Positions 15,563 to 24,846 of a DNA stretch of 41,330 nt are shown in pieces. Within the stretch, counting starts at the first letter, position 1, and the number at the start of each line of letters is the position of its first letter. The notes under the pieces are model-generated. The model saw only the letters and a list, made by a program, of their open reading frames with translations, was not told the DNA's origin and did no database searches. Position numbers and translations under genes: made by a program. This DNA comes from an uncultured Bacteroidales bacterium (GTDB taxonomy: Bacteria > Bacteroidota > Bacteroidia > Bacteroidales > Bacteroidaceae), in NCBI GenBank assembly GCA_902779845.1, contig CACZCZ010000027.1:1-41330 (forward strand), read 5' to 3'.

Positions 15563-16096
15563 TTAGCTCTTGAAAGTGTCCACGTGGACTTTTTCCCACA
15601 GCAAGCGGTCCTCGTTGAAGGGCTTGCGCTCCATGCCCTTATGACCTACGGCAACGATGCTCAGCACGCGCAGAGGCTCTGGGATGTTCAAGAGGTCGCG
15701 AACGAGCGTGTCCGAGGGGACGCCATCGGGGTTATAACGTTCGCGAATCTGTACCCAGCAGGCGCCGAGGCCCATGTCTTCAGCCTGATAGAGCAGCACG
15801 GTAGAAGCTACACTGGCATCCTCGATCCACACATCACTCTCCGTGGGGTCACCCACGACGACGATAGCGAGGGAGGCACCGCCGAGCCAGTCGGAGCCAA
15901 CGGTTTTCACTGTGGACAACGCCTGAAGCATTTCCTTGTCATCGACCACGACGAAATGCCACGCATGTTTGCCCTTGCTCGACGGCGACATCAGCGCACT
16001 CTTCAGGAGCAGCGTGACCTCGTCGGGCGTCAACTGTTCGTCAGTGAACTTACGCATCGAGCGGCGCTGTTTGACCAGCTCAGAGAAATTTTCCAT
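15563..16096 (-). CDS. Nitroreductase-family FMN oxidoreductase
   Basis: The 177-residue protein begins MENFSELVKQRRSMRKFTDEQL, the nitroreductase-family FMN-binding start (RRSxRxF). It carries the middle ALMSPSSKGKHAWHFVVV and the later DASVASTVLLYQAEDMGLGACW. These flavoproteins reduce nitro compounds, quinones or similar substrates with NAD(P)H; the natural substrate is unknown. The gene is monocistronic. Its promoter (minus strand TACCTTTG at 16132-16139) gives a leader of about 33 nt. Confidence 0.88.
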   Translation of the reverse strand: MENFSELVKQRRSMRKFTDEQLTPDEVTLLLKSALMSPSSKGKHAWHFVVVDDKEMLQALSTVKTVGSDWLGGASLAIVVVGDPTESDVWIEDASVASTVLLYQAEDMGLGACWVQIRERYNPDGVPSDTLVRDLLNIPEPLRVLSIVAVGHKGMERKPFNEDRLLWEKVHVDTFKS

Positions 16097-16131
16097 AGTC
16101 TATATCTGTGATAAATTCAATAATTCGAGCG

Positions 16132-16139
16132 CAAAGGTA
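16132..16139 (-). promoter_or_regulatory. Promoter of the nitroreductase gene
   Basis: The minus strand reads TACCTTTG, 36 bp upstream of the start codon. Confidence 0.7.
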
Positions 16140-16147
16140 CAGATAAA

Positions 16148-16205
16148 AATGAAAAATGAAAAATGAAAGAGTGAAAAATGAAAAATGAAAGAGTGAAAAA
16201 TGGAA
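16148..16205. repeat. Heptamer-type repeat GAAAAAT/GAAAGAGT
   Basis: The pattern GAAAAAT-GAAAAAT-GAAAGAGT occurs twice in tandem, followed by GAAAAATGG. Related units occur at the end of trmD (23258-23292). Confidence 0.9.
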
Positions 16206-16276
16206 AGAGCAAAGAAAAAATGTTACGTTTCCTCAAAATCTTTCAACCTTCAGCCATCAACCTTAAACTTTTTCAC

Positions 16277-16284
16277 TACCTTTG
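16277..16284 (+). promoter_or_regulatory. Promoter almost abutting the helicase start codon
   Basis: TACCTTTG ends six bases before the ATG at 16290 (TACCTTTGCACTCATGG). If the -7 element is used in the usual way the transcript has almost no 5' leader. No TTTG is seen at the expected -33 position. Confidence 0.6.
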
Positions 16285-16289
16285 CACTC

Positions 16290-18452
16290 ATGGAAACTAA
16301 GAACCCCGAAATAGAACTGGCGCGCAACTACGCCCTTTACACCCATCGTAACATCTTCCTCACCGGCAAGGCCGGCACCGGCAAGACCACCTTCCTGCGC
16401 CATCTGCAAGAGGAGAGCAGCAAGCGAATGATTGTCGTGGCCCCCACGGGCGTAGCGGCTATCAACGCTGGCGGCGTCACCATCCACTCCTTCTTCCAGC
16501 TGGCCCCTGGTCTCTTCCTGCCAGGCAAGATGGTGGCAGGCGGCGATGCCAGAAACCGCTTCTCCTTCTCCAAGCAGAAGGTGAACATCCTGCGTTCGCT
16601 GGACTTGCTCGTCATCGACGAGATTTCCATGGTGCGCGCCGACCTGCTGGACGCCATCGATGATGTGCTGCGACGCTATCAGAAACGCGACCAGCCCTTC
16701 GGCGGCGTGCAGCTGCTGCTCATCGGCGACCTACAGCAGCTGGCGCCCGTGGCCACAGAACAGGAATGGCCGCTGTTGCAGGAGTTCTACCAGACACCCT
16801 ATTTCTTCTCCTCGCGGGCGCTGCTGCAGACTGACTTCGTCTATATAGAGCTGCACCACGTCTATCGTCAGCAGGACAACAACTTCGTCAACATCCTCAA
16901 TGCCGTGCGCGACAACCAGCTGACAACCCAGGTGATGCAAGTCCTCAACGCCCGCTATAAACCCCACTACCGTCCTACCGACGGCGAGGACTGGATTACG
17001 CTGACCACGCACAACCATCAGGCTGCATACATCAACAACCAACGGATGGAAGAACTGAAGACAACGCCCGTGACCTTCACGGCAAAAGTGACAGGCGAAT
17101 TCCCTGAAAGCTCCTACCCCACCGACAAGGAACTCACGCTGAAAGTGGGCGCACAGGTGATGTTCTGCAAGAACGACCCCAGCAGCGCCAAGGCGTTCTA
17201 CAACGGGCGCATCGGACGCGTCGAAGCCATCACGCAGGAGAAGATTACCGTGCGTTGCGGCAACGACCGCATCGAGGTGGGGCCGCTGACATGGAGCAAC
17301 ACCAAATACACCACCGACTCCGCCACCGGCACCATCAGCGAGGAGATTGCAGGCACGTTCACGCAGATACCCCTGCGCACGGCGTGGGCCATCACCATCC
17401 ACAAGAGCCAGGGCCTCACCTTCGACCACGCCATCATCAACGCCGGTCGCGCCTTCTCACACGGTCAGGTCTATGTGGCCCTGTCGCGCTGCCGCACACT
17501 CGAAGGGCTGGTGCTGGCAACGCCCATCACCGCAGACCTCATCACCAGCGACCCCGATGTCCTTCATTTCAACACCTACGCCAGCGAACACATCCCCACG
17601 GCCGAAAGTTTCCTGCGCGACCGCCGCAGCTTCATCGAGGACATCCTGTGCCGCATCTTCGACTTCAGCGCCCTTTCCATGCGCCTGCGCTTCTACGAAC
17701 GCTTGGCATCGGAACATCTCTCGCAGCTGTTCCCCGGCTATGCCCGCATGGTAGCAGCCACTGCCTCGCAAGTGGACAGCGAGCTCATGGCCGTTGGCGT
17801 GAAATTCCAGCAGCAGATACGCCAGCTCTCGCCTTTGGCCAACTCCTACAGCGAGAACACAGCCCTTCGCGAGCGTGTGCGCAAAGCGATGAGCTACTAT
17901 GCCACAGCCACAGCACGCATCTTCGGCGACCTCTTCGAACAGGAGATACCCGAAATAGATAATGTACGCGTGCGCGAACAGGTGACACGTGAGCTGGAGC
18001 TCCTGCGCACTGACTTCGATGAGAAGATGGCCGTCTTCATCGCCTGCATGAACGACTTCTCGCTCACCGCCTACTGGGATGCCAAGGCCAAAGCCTCCAT
18101 GACAGAAGACACTACGCCCAGGAAACGCAGCCCACGCAAGCGTGGCGAGAAGAGCACTAGCACCAGGAAAACATCCTCTCCGGCATCTTCCACAGAGGGG
18201 ACAAAGACAGACATCGGCGACATCCAGAACCCCGACCTGTACCGTCGTCTGCTCGACTGGCGCAAGCGCGTGGCCGTAGAGCGCCACCTGCCAGCGTCTT
18301 ACATTATGCCACTGCGCACCGTCATCGCCATCACCAACACAGCTCCCGCCGATCTCGATGAATTGCTCGACATTCCAGGTGTCGGTCCCAAGACAGCATC
18401 CGAGTACGGCGCAGACCTGCTTGCGCTGGTTCGAGAATCACCACAGGCTTGA
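16290..18452 (+). CDS. Pif1/RecD-like helicase with C-terminal HRDC-like domain
   Basis: The 720-residue protein is a superfamily 1 5'-3' type helicase. It has Walker A GKAGTGKTTFLRHL (about 26-39), APTGVAAINAGGVTIHSFF, Walker B DLLVIDEISMV, and GDLQQLAPV. A RecD/UvrD_C2-like end reads TAWAITIHKSQGLTFDHAIIN...GQVYVALSRCR. After a helical region and a basic linker (RKRSPRKRGEKS) comes an HRDC-like tail (YRRLLDWRKRVAVE...LDELLDIPGVGPKTASEYG, about 650-715) that likely binds DNA. Such proteins resolve difficult replication or repair structures. The frame opens at 16200, but the promoter position supports the ATG at 16290. Confidence 0.88.
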   Translation: METKNPEIELARNYALYTHRNIFLTGKAGTGKTTFLRHLQEESSKRMIVVAPTGVAAINAGGVTIHSFFQLAPGLFLPGKMVAGGDARNRFSFSKQKVNILRSLDLLVIDEISMVRADLLDAIDDVLRRYQKRDQPFGGVQLLLIGDLQQLAPVATEQEWPLLQEFYQTPYFFSSRALLQTDFVYIELHHVYRQQDNNFVNILNAVRDNQLTTQVMQVLNARYKPHYRPTDGEDWITLTTHNHQAAYINNQRMEELKTTPVTFTAKVTGEFPESSYPTDKELTLKVGAQVMFCKNDPSSAKAFYNGRIGRVEAITQEKITVRCGNDRIEVGPLTWSNTKYTTDSATGTISEEIAGTFTQIPLRTAWAITIHKSQGLTFDHAIINAGRAFSHGQVYVALSRCRTLEGLVLATPITADLITSDPDVLHFNTYASEHIPTAESFLRDRRSFIEDILCRIFDFSALSMRLRFYERLASEHLSQLFPGYARMVAATASQVDSELMAVGVKFQQQIRQLSPLANSYSENTALRERVRKAMSYYATATARIFGDLFEQEIPEIDNVRVREQVTRELELLRTDFDEKMAVFIACMNDFSLTAYWDAKAKASMTEDTTPRKRSPRKRGEKSTSTRKTSSPASSTEGTKTDIGDIQNPDLYRRLLDWRKRVAVERHLPASYIMPLRTVIAITNTAPADLDELLDIPGVGPKTASEYGADLLALVRESPQA

Positions 18453-18503
18453 TTTTTTTTCATAAACGCATCGAAAAGTGTTGCGTGATTGAAAAAAAAG
18501 ATG

Positions 18504-18511
18504 TACCTTTG
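18504..18511 (+). promoter_or_regulatory. Promoter of the SNF2 helicase gene
   Basis: TACCTTTG is followed by a leader of about 37 nt to the ATG at 18551. Confidence 0.7.
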
Positions 18512-18550
18512 CGGCGTTAAACCTTACAACAACGAAAACACATTAGGTAC

Positions 18551-21500
18551 ATGATTGTGATTCAGCATTATTTGGCATCGCTCAAGCCTGCCACGCAGAA
18601 GTTAGCCTGCCTCTATGCATATATCGGACAAGATCTCTCGGATGATGACCGCACACAGTTGAGCGTACACGGCGCCTGCATGTTGGGCGAACTACCCCTG
18701 CTGACCAACGAGTTGATTGAAGCAGGCATCGTCGTCCACGAACCTGCCACACACTTCACCCCCCAGCGGCAGCTCATCCGCCCGCGTCTGTACGGCGAGG
18801 TGATGCGTTTCTGCATGGAAGAGCATCCTGAATGGTTGGAAGAGTTCGACGGATGGCCCTTGACACGCTATCCCGATTTCGACGCCCTCCAGCGCGCGCT
18901 GCGCATCTGCCAAACCGGCAAGCGCCCCCAACCGATGGTGCTCAACAGCACCCTCCCCCCCTATTTGATTAGCTTAGTTGACGACCGGCGCTATGAGCCG
19001 CTGGTGCCGATGATTCGCGATGTGGACTTTCCGGCCTTCATCTCTGCCGTCGTGCACAAATGGATGAAGGAAGATTTCCCTGATCCCAGCGAAATGATCA
19101 AGCGACAGCTGGGGATGCGCAAGTTCGACACCTCAGACCCAGACATCCGCGAGATGCTGGCTCTCGTGAACTATTTTCATTATGTGTGCAAAGGGCAGTA
19201 CACGCCACCCACCAGCATCCGAATGACACCATCGGACTTCCTGTCGAAGGGCGTACATGCCATGAGCCAGGGAAAGAGCGACCTGGCGCTGAAGGTCTTC
19301 AGCGAAGCCATCAACCAGCGACTGTCGAAGACCAAGAACGGCGAGCCCTATCCCACCGATACCATCGCAGCCTTCTACTGGGTGATTGCACTGTGGACCA
19401 GCAAGCAGAACGATGCACGCAAGACGCTGGCCGCCTTTGCTGCCTACGCCCGCGAGAAGAATCTGATGCGTCTGGGAGCTGCGGCATTGCTGGCCGACAC
19501 GCTGGCCAGTCCGCTACAACGCGTGGACATGGACTTGCTCTCACACCTGATCAATCCCGAGGATATCAACGACCGTGAATATGTGCTCACACAGCGCATG
19601 GCCCAGCTCCTGGGCGCCAACCTCACGGGGATGCAGCTGACCCACGAGAACTTCCAGCCGCAATCGTCATTCCTGCGCCAGGAGGCACAGGCTTACATCA
19701 CACTGGAGAAATTCGAGAAGAAGCAGCTCACCACTAGCTTCGGCAGTAAACCCATCTCGACATTTGCAAAGACCAAAGACCCCTGGGAGCTGATGCTCGA
19801 CCGCCTCATCTCCACGCAATGTCAGAAGGGTGACAACGACGATGAGGACGAACACCGCGTGATGTACATCATCCTCTCCGACGGCGAGAGCGTGGACCTG
19901 CGCGAACAGAGCCGCCTGAAGGACGGGCGCTGGGGCAACGGCAAACAGCTCCACTGGAACCGCTTCATTGGCGGAATGGATTACATGGACCGCTCTGACC
20001 AGGCCGTGGTCTCCGATGTGCGATTCCAGGGGGCTTCGCGCTTGACGGTAGGCCTCATCCTGCCACACCTCGTGGGCACAGACCGTGTATATACAGGGGA
20101 ACAAATGCCCTATCGCCGCGTGGCCATCGAAGAACAGAAACCCTACGTCATCGTAGAGCGCACGGCCGACGGCGGCTTCCACCTGCAGTCCAACGTGGCC
20201 TTCTCCGACCTGCTGTCGCAGACCAACGTATATCATCGCGACTCAGCGATGCACTACATCTACTTCCCCATGAGCGACCGCGAGCGTGCTGTGCTACAGG
20301 AACTTCTCTCCGTCACGGACTTCCCCCCGGAGGCAGAGGAAAAGCTCACAAAGCTGCTGCCGCTCATCGCTCAGGTCACCGACGTTCACAGCGACCTGCT
20401 CCCCAAGGAAAAGGAACTGGACACGCTGGAAGCGCAGACACAGATCATCATCCGCCTCACACCTGACACCAACACACAGACAATGTTCGACGCCTACGTC
20501 CTTGTGCGCCCGCTCATGGGGGGTAAGATGGCGATGCCGCCAGGTCTCGGCGATGCCGTCATCATCGACCAGAACGAGACATCGGGGCGCGTGCGCATTC
20601 AGCGTGACATGGAGGGTGAGGCACGCCATCTCACCACGCTCCTCCAGTTCTGCCAGGAACGCGATATTGAGCTGAGCGAGAGCCTCAACGCCCATCTCTC
20701 AACACCACAGGTGCTGGAGTTGTTGGGCTTCGTCAGCTGTCACCCCGACATCAGCGCTGTAGAATGGCCCGAGGGCGAACGGCTGCGAATGCGTAGCGCA
20801 CAGAACAGCGAGTGGAAGCTCTCGCTGAAACCCCGTGGACACTGGTTCGAAATAGAGGGCAATGTACGCCTTGATGACAATTCGCTGCTCACGGCACAAC
20901 AGCTCATGCAGGCCCTCGGCAACAGTCATGGAGGCTACGTGCAGCTGCAGAACGGCGACTACCTGTGGCTCTCCGAGAAGCTGCGCCAACAGCTCGACGC
21001 ACTGGAGAGCATCACCACCACCGAGAACAACCGTCCGGCTGTGTCCATGCTCCAGACAGGTGTCCTGGCACAGTTGGTGAATGGTGAGATTGACATTCAG
21101 CACGACGACGACTTCGCCACCCTTTGCGAACGTATTCAGCGTGCCGATACCCTCTCCTTCCAACCGCCTGCCGAGCTACAGGCTACCCTGCGTCCCTATC
21201 AGGTCGAGGGATTTCAGTGGCTGATGCGCCTGGCATCATGGGGCGGCGGCGCCTGCTTAGCCGATGACATGGGCCTTGGCAAGACCGTGCAGACCATCGC
21301 TTTCCTGCTGGCCCACGCAAGCGAAGGCCCCGCTCTGGTGGTGGCACCCGCCAGCGTCGTCCCCAACTGGCGCAACGAGATGGAACGCTTTGCCCCTTCA
21401 CTCAACATCTTTAACATCAACGAGTGTTTCGATCGCCCACGCGTGATCCAGGAGGCCGGTGCCGGCGACGTTATCCTTGCCACCTATGGCATGTTGGCTC

Positions 21501-22555
21501 CCCTGCAGGAAGCCTTTGCGAGCAAGCAATGGAACACTGCAGTCCTCGACGAAGCACACAACATCAAAAACCGCGGCACCAAGATGAGTGCTGCCTGTAT
21601 GCAATTGCAAGCGCTCAATCGCATCATCCTCACCGGCACACCCGTGCAGAACCATCTCGGCGAACTCTGGAACCTGTTCCAGTTCATCAACCCTGGATTG
21701 CTGGGCACTTATGAGCACTTCCACCAGAAGTACATCACCCCCATCGAGACTCTTCAGGACTCCGAGCGCCAGCAGCAGCTGCAGACCCTGGTGTCACCCT
21801 TCATGCTACGCCGTACAAAGCAGGCCGTTGTCAAGGAACTGCCCGAGAAGACCGAAATAACCATCGACGTAGAACTCACCGACGACGAGATGGCCTACTA
21901 CGAAGTCATCCGTCGCGAAGCCGAACAACGCGTTCACGACGAAGGAGAACAGCTCACCGTCAGCGTGCTGGCCGAACTCAGCCGCCTACGCCGCACCGCC
22001 TGCTCGCCTGAACTCACGAATCCCGCCTGGACAGATGGCTCCTCCAAGGTCAACGCCTTCATGGAGTTGGTACAGAACATCATCGACGGCGGCCACAGCG
22101 TGCTCGTCTTCAGCCAGTTTACCTCGTTTTTGCAGATCATCGCCAACACGCTGAAGGGGGCTCGTCTGCCCTTCCTTTACCTCGACGGCAGCATCCCCAT
22201 GCGCCAGCGTGAACAGCTTGTGGCCGACTTCCAACGCGGCAAGAGCCCCATCTTCCTCATCAGCCTCAAGGCAGGTGGCGTGGGACTCAACCTGACAGCT
22301 GCCAACTATGTCATCCACCTCGACCCCTGGTGGAATCCGGCCATCGAGCAACAGGCCACCGACCGTGCCTACCGTATCGGTCAGACACAGGCCGTCACCG
22401 TCTATCACCTCATCAGCCACCACACCATCGAGGAGAAAATCCTACGCCTGCACGATAGCAAACGTGCCCTCTCCGACAGCATCCTCGAAGGTGCCGACAA
22501 GAACTTCAAGCTCTCAGCTCAGGAGATGCTCGAAATGCTCTCCAACCAGTGGTGA
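18551..22555 (+). CDS. SNF2/RapA-type DNA-dependent ATPase (DEAD/DEAH box helicase)
   Basis: The 1334-residue protein has a long N-terminal region of about 860 residues without a domain I can name. A complete SNF2 motor follows: YQVEGFQWL, ADDMGLGKTVQTIAFLL (Walker A, about 900), VLDEAHNIKN (motif II, about 998), LTGTPVQNHLGELW, LVFSQFTSFLQII, SLKAGGVGLNLTAANYVIHLDPWWNP and QATDRAYRIGQTQ (motif VI). The family translocates on double-stranded DNA and displaces proteins such as stalled RNA polymerase. It has its own promoter and is followed after 35 bp by trmD. Large SNF2 proteins with unknown N-terminal domains also occur in defence systems, but nothing else here points to that. Confidence 0.9.
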   Translation: MIVIQHYLASLKPATQKLACLYAYIGQDLSDDDRTQLSVHGACMLGELPLLTNELIEAGIVVHEPATHFTPQRQLIRPRLYGEVMRFCMEEHPEWLEEFDGWPLTRYPDFDALQRALRICQTGKRPQPMVLNSTLPPYLISLVDDRRYEPLVPMIRDVDFPAFISAVVHKWMKEDFPDPSEMIKRQLGMRKFDTSDPDIREMLALVNYFHYVCKGQYTPPTSIRMTPSDFLSKGVHAMSQGKSDLALKVFSEAINQRLSKTKNGEPYPTDTIAAFYWVIALWTSKQNDARKTLAAFAAYAREKNLMRLGAAALLADTLASPLQRVDMDLLSHLINPEDINDREYVLTQRMAQLLGANLTGMQLTHENFQPQSSFLRQEAQAYITLEKFEKKQLTTSFGSKPISTFAKTKDPWELMLDRLISTQCQKGDNDDEDEHRVMYIILSDGESVDLREQSRLKDGRWGNGKQLHWNRFIGGMDYMDRSDQAVVSDVRFQGASRLTVGLILPHLVGTDRVYTGEQMPYRRVAIEEQKPYVIVERTADGGFHLQSNVAFSDLLSQTNVYHRDSAMHYIYFPMSDRERAVLQELLSVTDFPPEAEEKLTKLLPLIAQVTDVHSDLLPKEKELDTLEAQTQIIIRLTPDTNTQTMFDAYVLVRPLMGGKMAMPPGLGDAVIIDQNETSGRVRIQRDMEGEARHLTTLLQFCQERDIELSESLNAHLSTPQVLELLGFVSCHPDISAVEWPEGERLRMRSAQNSEWKLSLKPRGHWFEIEGNVRLDDNSLLTAQQLMQALGNSHGGYVQLQNGDYLWLSEKLRQQLDALESITTTENNRPAVSMLQTGVLAQLVNGEIDIQHDDDFATLCERIQRADTLSFQPPAELQATLRPYQVEGFQWLMRLASWGGGACLADDMGLGKTVQTIAFLLAHASEGPALVVAPASVVPNWRNEMERFAPSLNIFNINECFDRPRVIQEAGAGDVILATYGMLAPLQEAFASKQWNTAVLDEAHNIKNRGTKMSAACMQLQALNRIILTGTPVQNHLGELWNLFQFINPGLLGTYEHFHQKYITPIETLQDSERQQQLQTLVSPFMLRRTKQAVVKELPEKTEITIDVELTDDEMAYYEVIRREAEQRVHDEGEQLTVSVLAELSRLRRTACSPELTNPAWTDGSSKVNAFMELVQNIIDGGHSVLVFSQFTSFLQIIANTLKGARLPFLYLDGSIPMRQREQLVADFQRGKSPIFLISLKAGGVGLNLTAANYVIHLDPWWNPAIEQQATDRAYRIGQTQAVTVYHLISHHTIEEKILRLHDSKRALSDSILEGADKNFKLSAQEMLEMLSNQW

Positions 22556-22590
22556 GGACTATAGTTTAAACATAAAACTTTAAAATAAGA

Positions 22591-23289
22591 ATGAGAATCG
22601 ATATCATCACCGTCATTCCGCAGCTCATCGAGGGATTTCTGCAGGAGAGCATCCTCGGACGCGCCCAAAAGAAAGGTCTCGTGGAAATCCATCTGCACAA
22701 CCTGCGCGACTACGCTGTCCGTAAAGACCGCCGCATCGACAACTACCCCTTCGGCGGCTTCGCAGGAATGGTCATGCAATGCGAGCCCATCGACCGTTGC
22801 ATCAGCGCCCTCACGGCCGAGCGCCACTACGACCAAATCATCTTCACCACCCCCGATGGCGAGCAGTTCAACCAGCCTATGGCCAACGAGCTGTCACTCT
22901 GCGAGAACATCATCATCCTCTGCGGCCACTACAAAGGCATCGACTACCGCATCCGTGAGCACTTGATTACCAAGGAGGTGAGCATTGGTGACTATGTCCT
23001 CACGGGTGGTGAGCTGGCCGCTGCGGTGATGGCCGACGCCATTGTGCGCATCGTCCCCGGCGTCATCGGCGACGAACAGAGCGCCCTCTCCGACAGCTTC
23101 CAGGACAACCTGCTGGCAGCACCCGTCTATACGCGTCCTGCTGAATACCGTGGCTGGCGCGTTCCTGACATCCTGCTCTCCGGCCACGAGGCAAAGATCA
23201 AGGAATGGGAACTACAGCAATCCATGGAACGCACGAAGCGGCTGCGGCCCGATCTCTTAAAAAGTGAAAAATGGAAGAGTGAAAAGTGA
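22591..23289 (+). CDS. trmD: tRNA (guanine37-N1)-methyltransferase TrmD
   Basis: TrmD methylates G37 next to the anticodon with SAM and prevents frameshifting. The trefoil-knot SAM site is visible as [20 protein letters not shown] and [16 protein letters not shown]. The substrate loop region is [11 protein letters not shown], where many homologues have GGGAGMVM. The domain ends with [27 protein letters not shown]. The last nine residues (KSEKWKSEK) are encoded by a GTGAAAA-type tandem repeat and are not part of the family, so the natural stop seems to have been displaced by repeat sequence. Confidence 0.95.
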   Translation: MRIDIITVIPQLIEGFLQESILGRAQKKGLVEIHLHNLRDYAVRKDRRIDNYPFGGFAGMVMQCEPIDRCISALTAERHYDQIIFTTPDGEQFNQPMANELSLCENIIILCGHYKGIDYRIREHLITKEVSIGDYVLTGGELAAAVMADAIVRIVPGVIGDEQSALSDSFQDNLLAAPVYTRPAEYRGWRVPDILLSGHEAKIKEWELQQSMERTKRLRPDLLKSEKWKSEK

Positions 23290-23292
23290 AAA
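23258..23292. repeat. Heptamer-type repeat AAAAAGTG/GAAAAAT at the trmD 3' end
   Basis: AAAAAGT, GAAAAAT, GGAAGAGT, GAAAAGT and GAAAAA follow each other. The trmD stop (23287-23289) falls within the array. Confidence 0.8.
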
Positions 23293-23349
23293 AATAACAA
23301 TTTACGCCACTTTCAACAAGCATCTTTCATCTTTCAACGCTAAAGAAAC

Positions 23350-23357
23350 TATCTTTG
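23350..23357 (+). promoter_or_regulatory. Promoter of the zeta-like kinase gene
   Basis: TATCTTTG lies 20 bp before the ATG at 23378, which supports that start over an upstream in-frame one at 23264 within the repeat. Confidence 0.7.
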
Positions 23358-23377
23358 CCATTGTAAAACCCAACATC

Positions 23378-23983
23378 ATGGCAGAAAAGGACAGACTACA
23401 CCTCTATATTATTGCCGGCTGCAATGGCGCAGGCAAGACCACGGCATCCTTCACCGTCTTGCCTGAGATGCTTAACTGCCGCGAGTTCGTGAATGCCGAC
23501 GAGATTGCCAAGGGTCTCTCACCCTTCAACCCCGAAGGCGTGGCCATTCAAGCAGGTCGCCTGATGATTGACCGTATCATCCATCTGCTGAAGGATGGCG
23601 AGACCTTCGCCTTCGAGACCACCCTTGCCACACGCTCCTATGTGAACCTGATCCAGCGAGCCCAGAAGCGCGGCTACTTCGTCACGCTCCTCTTCTTCTC
23701 GCTCTCATCCCCCGAACAGGCTGTTGCACGCGTTGCCAAGCGTGTCAGCCTCGGCGGACACAACATCCCCAACGATGTCATCCTGCGCCGCTACGAAGCG
23801 GGCTTGCAGAATTTCTTTGAGCTCTACACTCCCATCTGCGACTACTGGACGCTCTACGACAACTCCAACATCCCGGGCGAGAAGATTGCCTATGGATGGA
23901 AAAACGAGCGCCTGAACATCGTAGATAAAGAGAAGTTCGAGCGTTTCCATTCACTTTACGCTAAATCCGAAGACCATGAGTGA
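23378..23983 (+). CDS. Zeta-toxin-like P-loop kinase
   Basis: The 201-residue protein has a Walker A loop GCNGAGKTT (14-22), then FVNADEIAKGLSPFNPEGVAIQAGRLM and FAFETTLATRSYVNLI. This is the order seen in zeta toxins and related small kinases (the Asp/Glu pair and FxxETT strand contact substrate and magnesium). Zeta toxins phosphorylate UDP-N-acetylglucosamine and block cell-wall synthesis; other members of this clade are uncharacterised ATPases. The gene has its own promoter and overlaps the next small ORF by 8 bp, so the two are probably coupled. The usual zeta partner epsilon is not recognisable, and the small partner follows rather than precedes. Confidence 0.82.
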   Translation: MAEKDRLHLYIIAGCNGAGKTTASFTVLPEMLNCREFVNADEIAKGLSPFNPEGVAIQAGRLMIDRIIHLLKDGETFAFETTLATRSYVNLIQRAQKRGYFVTLLFFSLSSPEQAVARVAKRVSLGGHNIPNDVILRRYEAGLQNFFELYTPICDYWTLYDNSNIPGEKIAYGWKNERLNIVDKEKFERFHSLYAKSEDHE

Positions 23984-24131
23984 CCGTGAAATCTTAGAGA
24001 TGCAGAATCGCATCGACCGAGGCATTATCCTCGCCCAGCAGCGGCTCGTGGAACGCTCACGGCTCTTCCACTCCACACTCGTCGTCACCCGCGGCGGCCA
24101 TGTCGTAGAACTCCTCCCCGACGACTTATAG
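23976..24131 (+). CDS. 51-residue protein overlapping the zeta-like kinase gene
   Basis: ATG at 23976 opens a 51-codon frame (MSDREILEMQNRIDRGIILA..., ending VVTRGGHVVELLPDDL) that overlaps the kinase stop by 8 bp. It looks real: charged amphipathic N-terminal helix, then a short beta pattern (TLVVTRGGHVVEL), and a stop just before the convergent cyclophilin gene. Length and coupling fit a small antitoxin or regulatory partner of the kinase. I do not recognise a family with confidence. The order kinase-then-partner differs from epsilon/zeta. Confidence 0.72.
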   Translation: MSDREILEMQNRIDRGIILAQQRLVERSRLFHSTLVVTRGGHVVELLPDDL

Positions 24132-24147
24132 CTTCAAGACCACGCTG

Positions 24148-24846
24148 CTACTCCACCACGGCGCGAAGCAGGACGACATCCTTGAGAGGACGGTCCAGCG
24201 AGTCGGTGGGTGTCGCCTGGATGGCTTTCACCACCTTCATGCCATCGATGACATGGCCGAAGACGGTGTAGGTGCCGTCGAGATGTGGCGCCCCTCCACG
24301 TGTGAGATACGTCTGCCACATCTCATAGTTCATCTCTATGCCGTTCTCCTCGAGAGCGCCTCGTACCTTGCCCAGCGATGTCTCGCCGAAGCTGCGGCCA
24401 TAGACGATATAGAACTGCGTGGAGCTGCTACGCATCTCAGGATTCACATCGTCGCCCTCACGGGCAGCAGCCAGCGCGCCTCGCTCGTGGAACAGCCAGG
24501 GCAGACGGAACTCAGGTTCAAGGGTGTAGGGCAGTCCGCCTTCGCCCAGCACTTTGTCGCGCGAGGGTGAGACGATGCTGCCGTCGGCTCCCTGATGCAC
24601 GCGGCTGTCGGGGTCGCCACCCTGAATCATGAAATCCTTGATGACGCGATGGAAGAGGGTGCTGTCGAGGACGCCGTCGCGCACAATCTTCAGGAAGTTG
24701 TCGCGATGACGGGGTGTCTCGTCGCTGAGTTCCACACGAATGATGCCTGCCGTGGTCTCCAAGCGGACCACGGCAGGTTTCTGTTTGGGCTTGGCGCTAC
24801 CTACGAGGGCCACGCCAAGCAAGAGGGTTATCAGGGCCTTACGCAT
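24148..24846 (-). CDS. Cyclophilin-type peptidyl-prolyl cis-trans isomerase
   Basis: The 232-residue protein carries a signal peptide (MRKALITLLLGVALVGSAKP) and a cyclophilin domain with FLKIVRDGVLDSTLFHRVIKDFMIQGGDP and STQFYIVYG. It would catalyse proline isomerisation during folding in the periplasm. An insert around GEGGLPYTLEPEFRLPWLFHERGALAAAREGDDVNPE is usual in Bacteroidetes members. Its ATG lies inside the last codons of carB (8-bp overlap), so it is co-transcribed and probably translationally coupled with carB, although the functions are unrelated. Confidence 0.92.
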   Translation of the reverse strand: MRKALITLLLGVALVGSAKPKQKPAVVRLETTAGIIRVELSDETPRHRDNFLKIVRDGVLDSTLFHRVIKDFMIQGGDPDSRVHQGADGSIVSPSRDKVLGEGGLPYTLEPEFRLPWLFHERGALAAAREGDDVNPEMRSSSTQFYIVYGRSFGETSLGKVRGALEENGIEMNYEMWQTYLTRGGAPHLDGTYTVFGHVIDGMKVVKAIQATPTDSLDRPLKDVVLLRAVVE

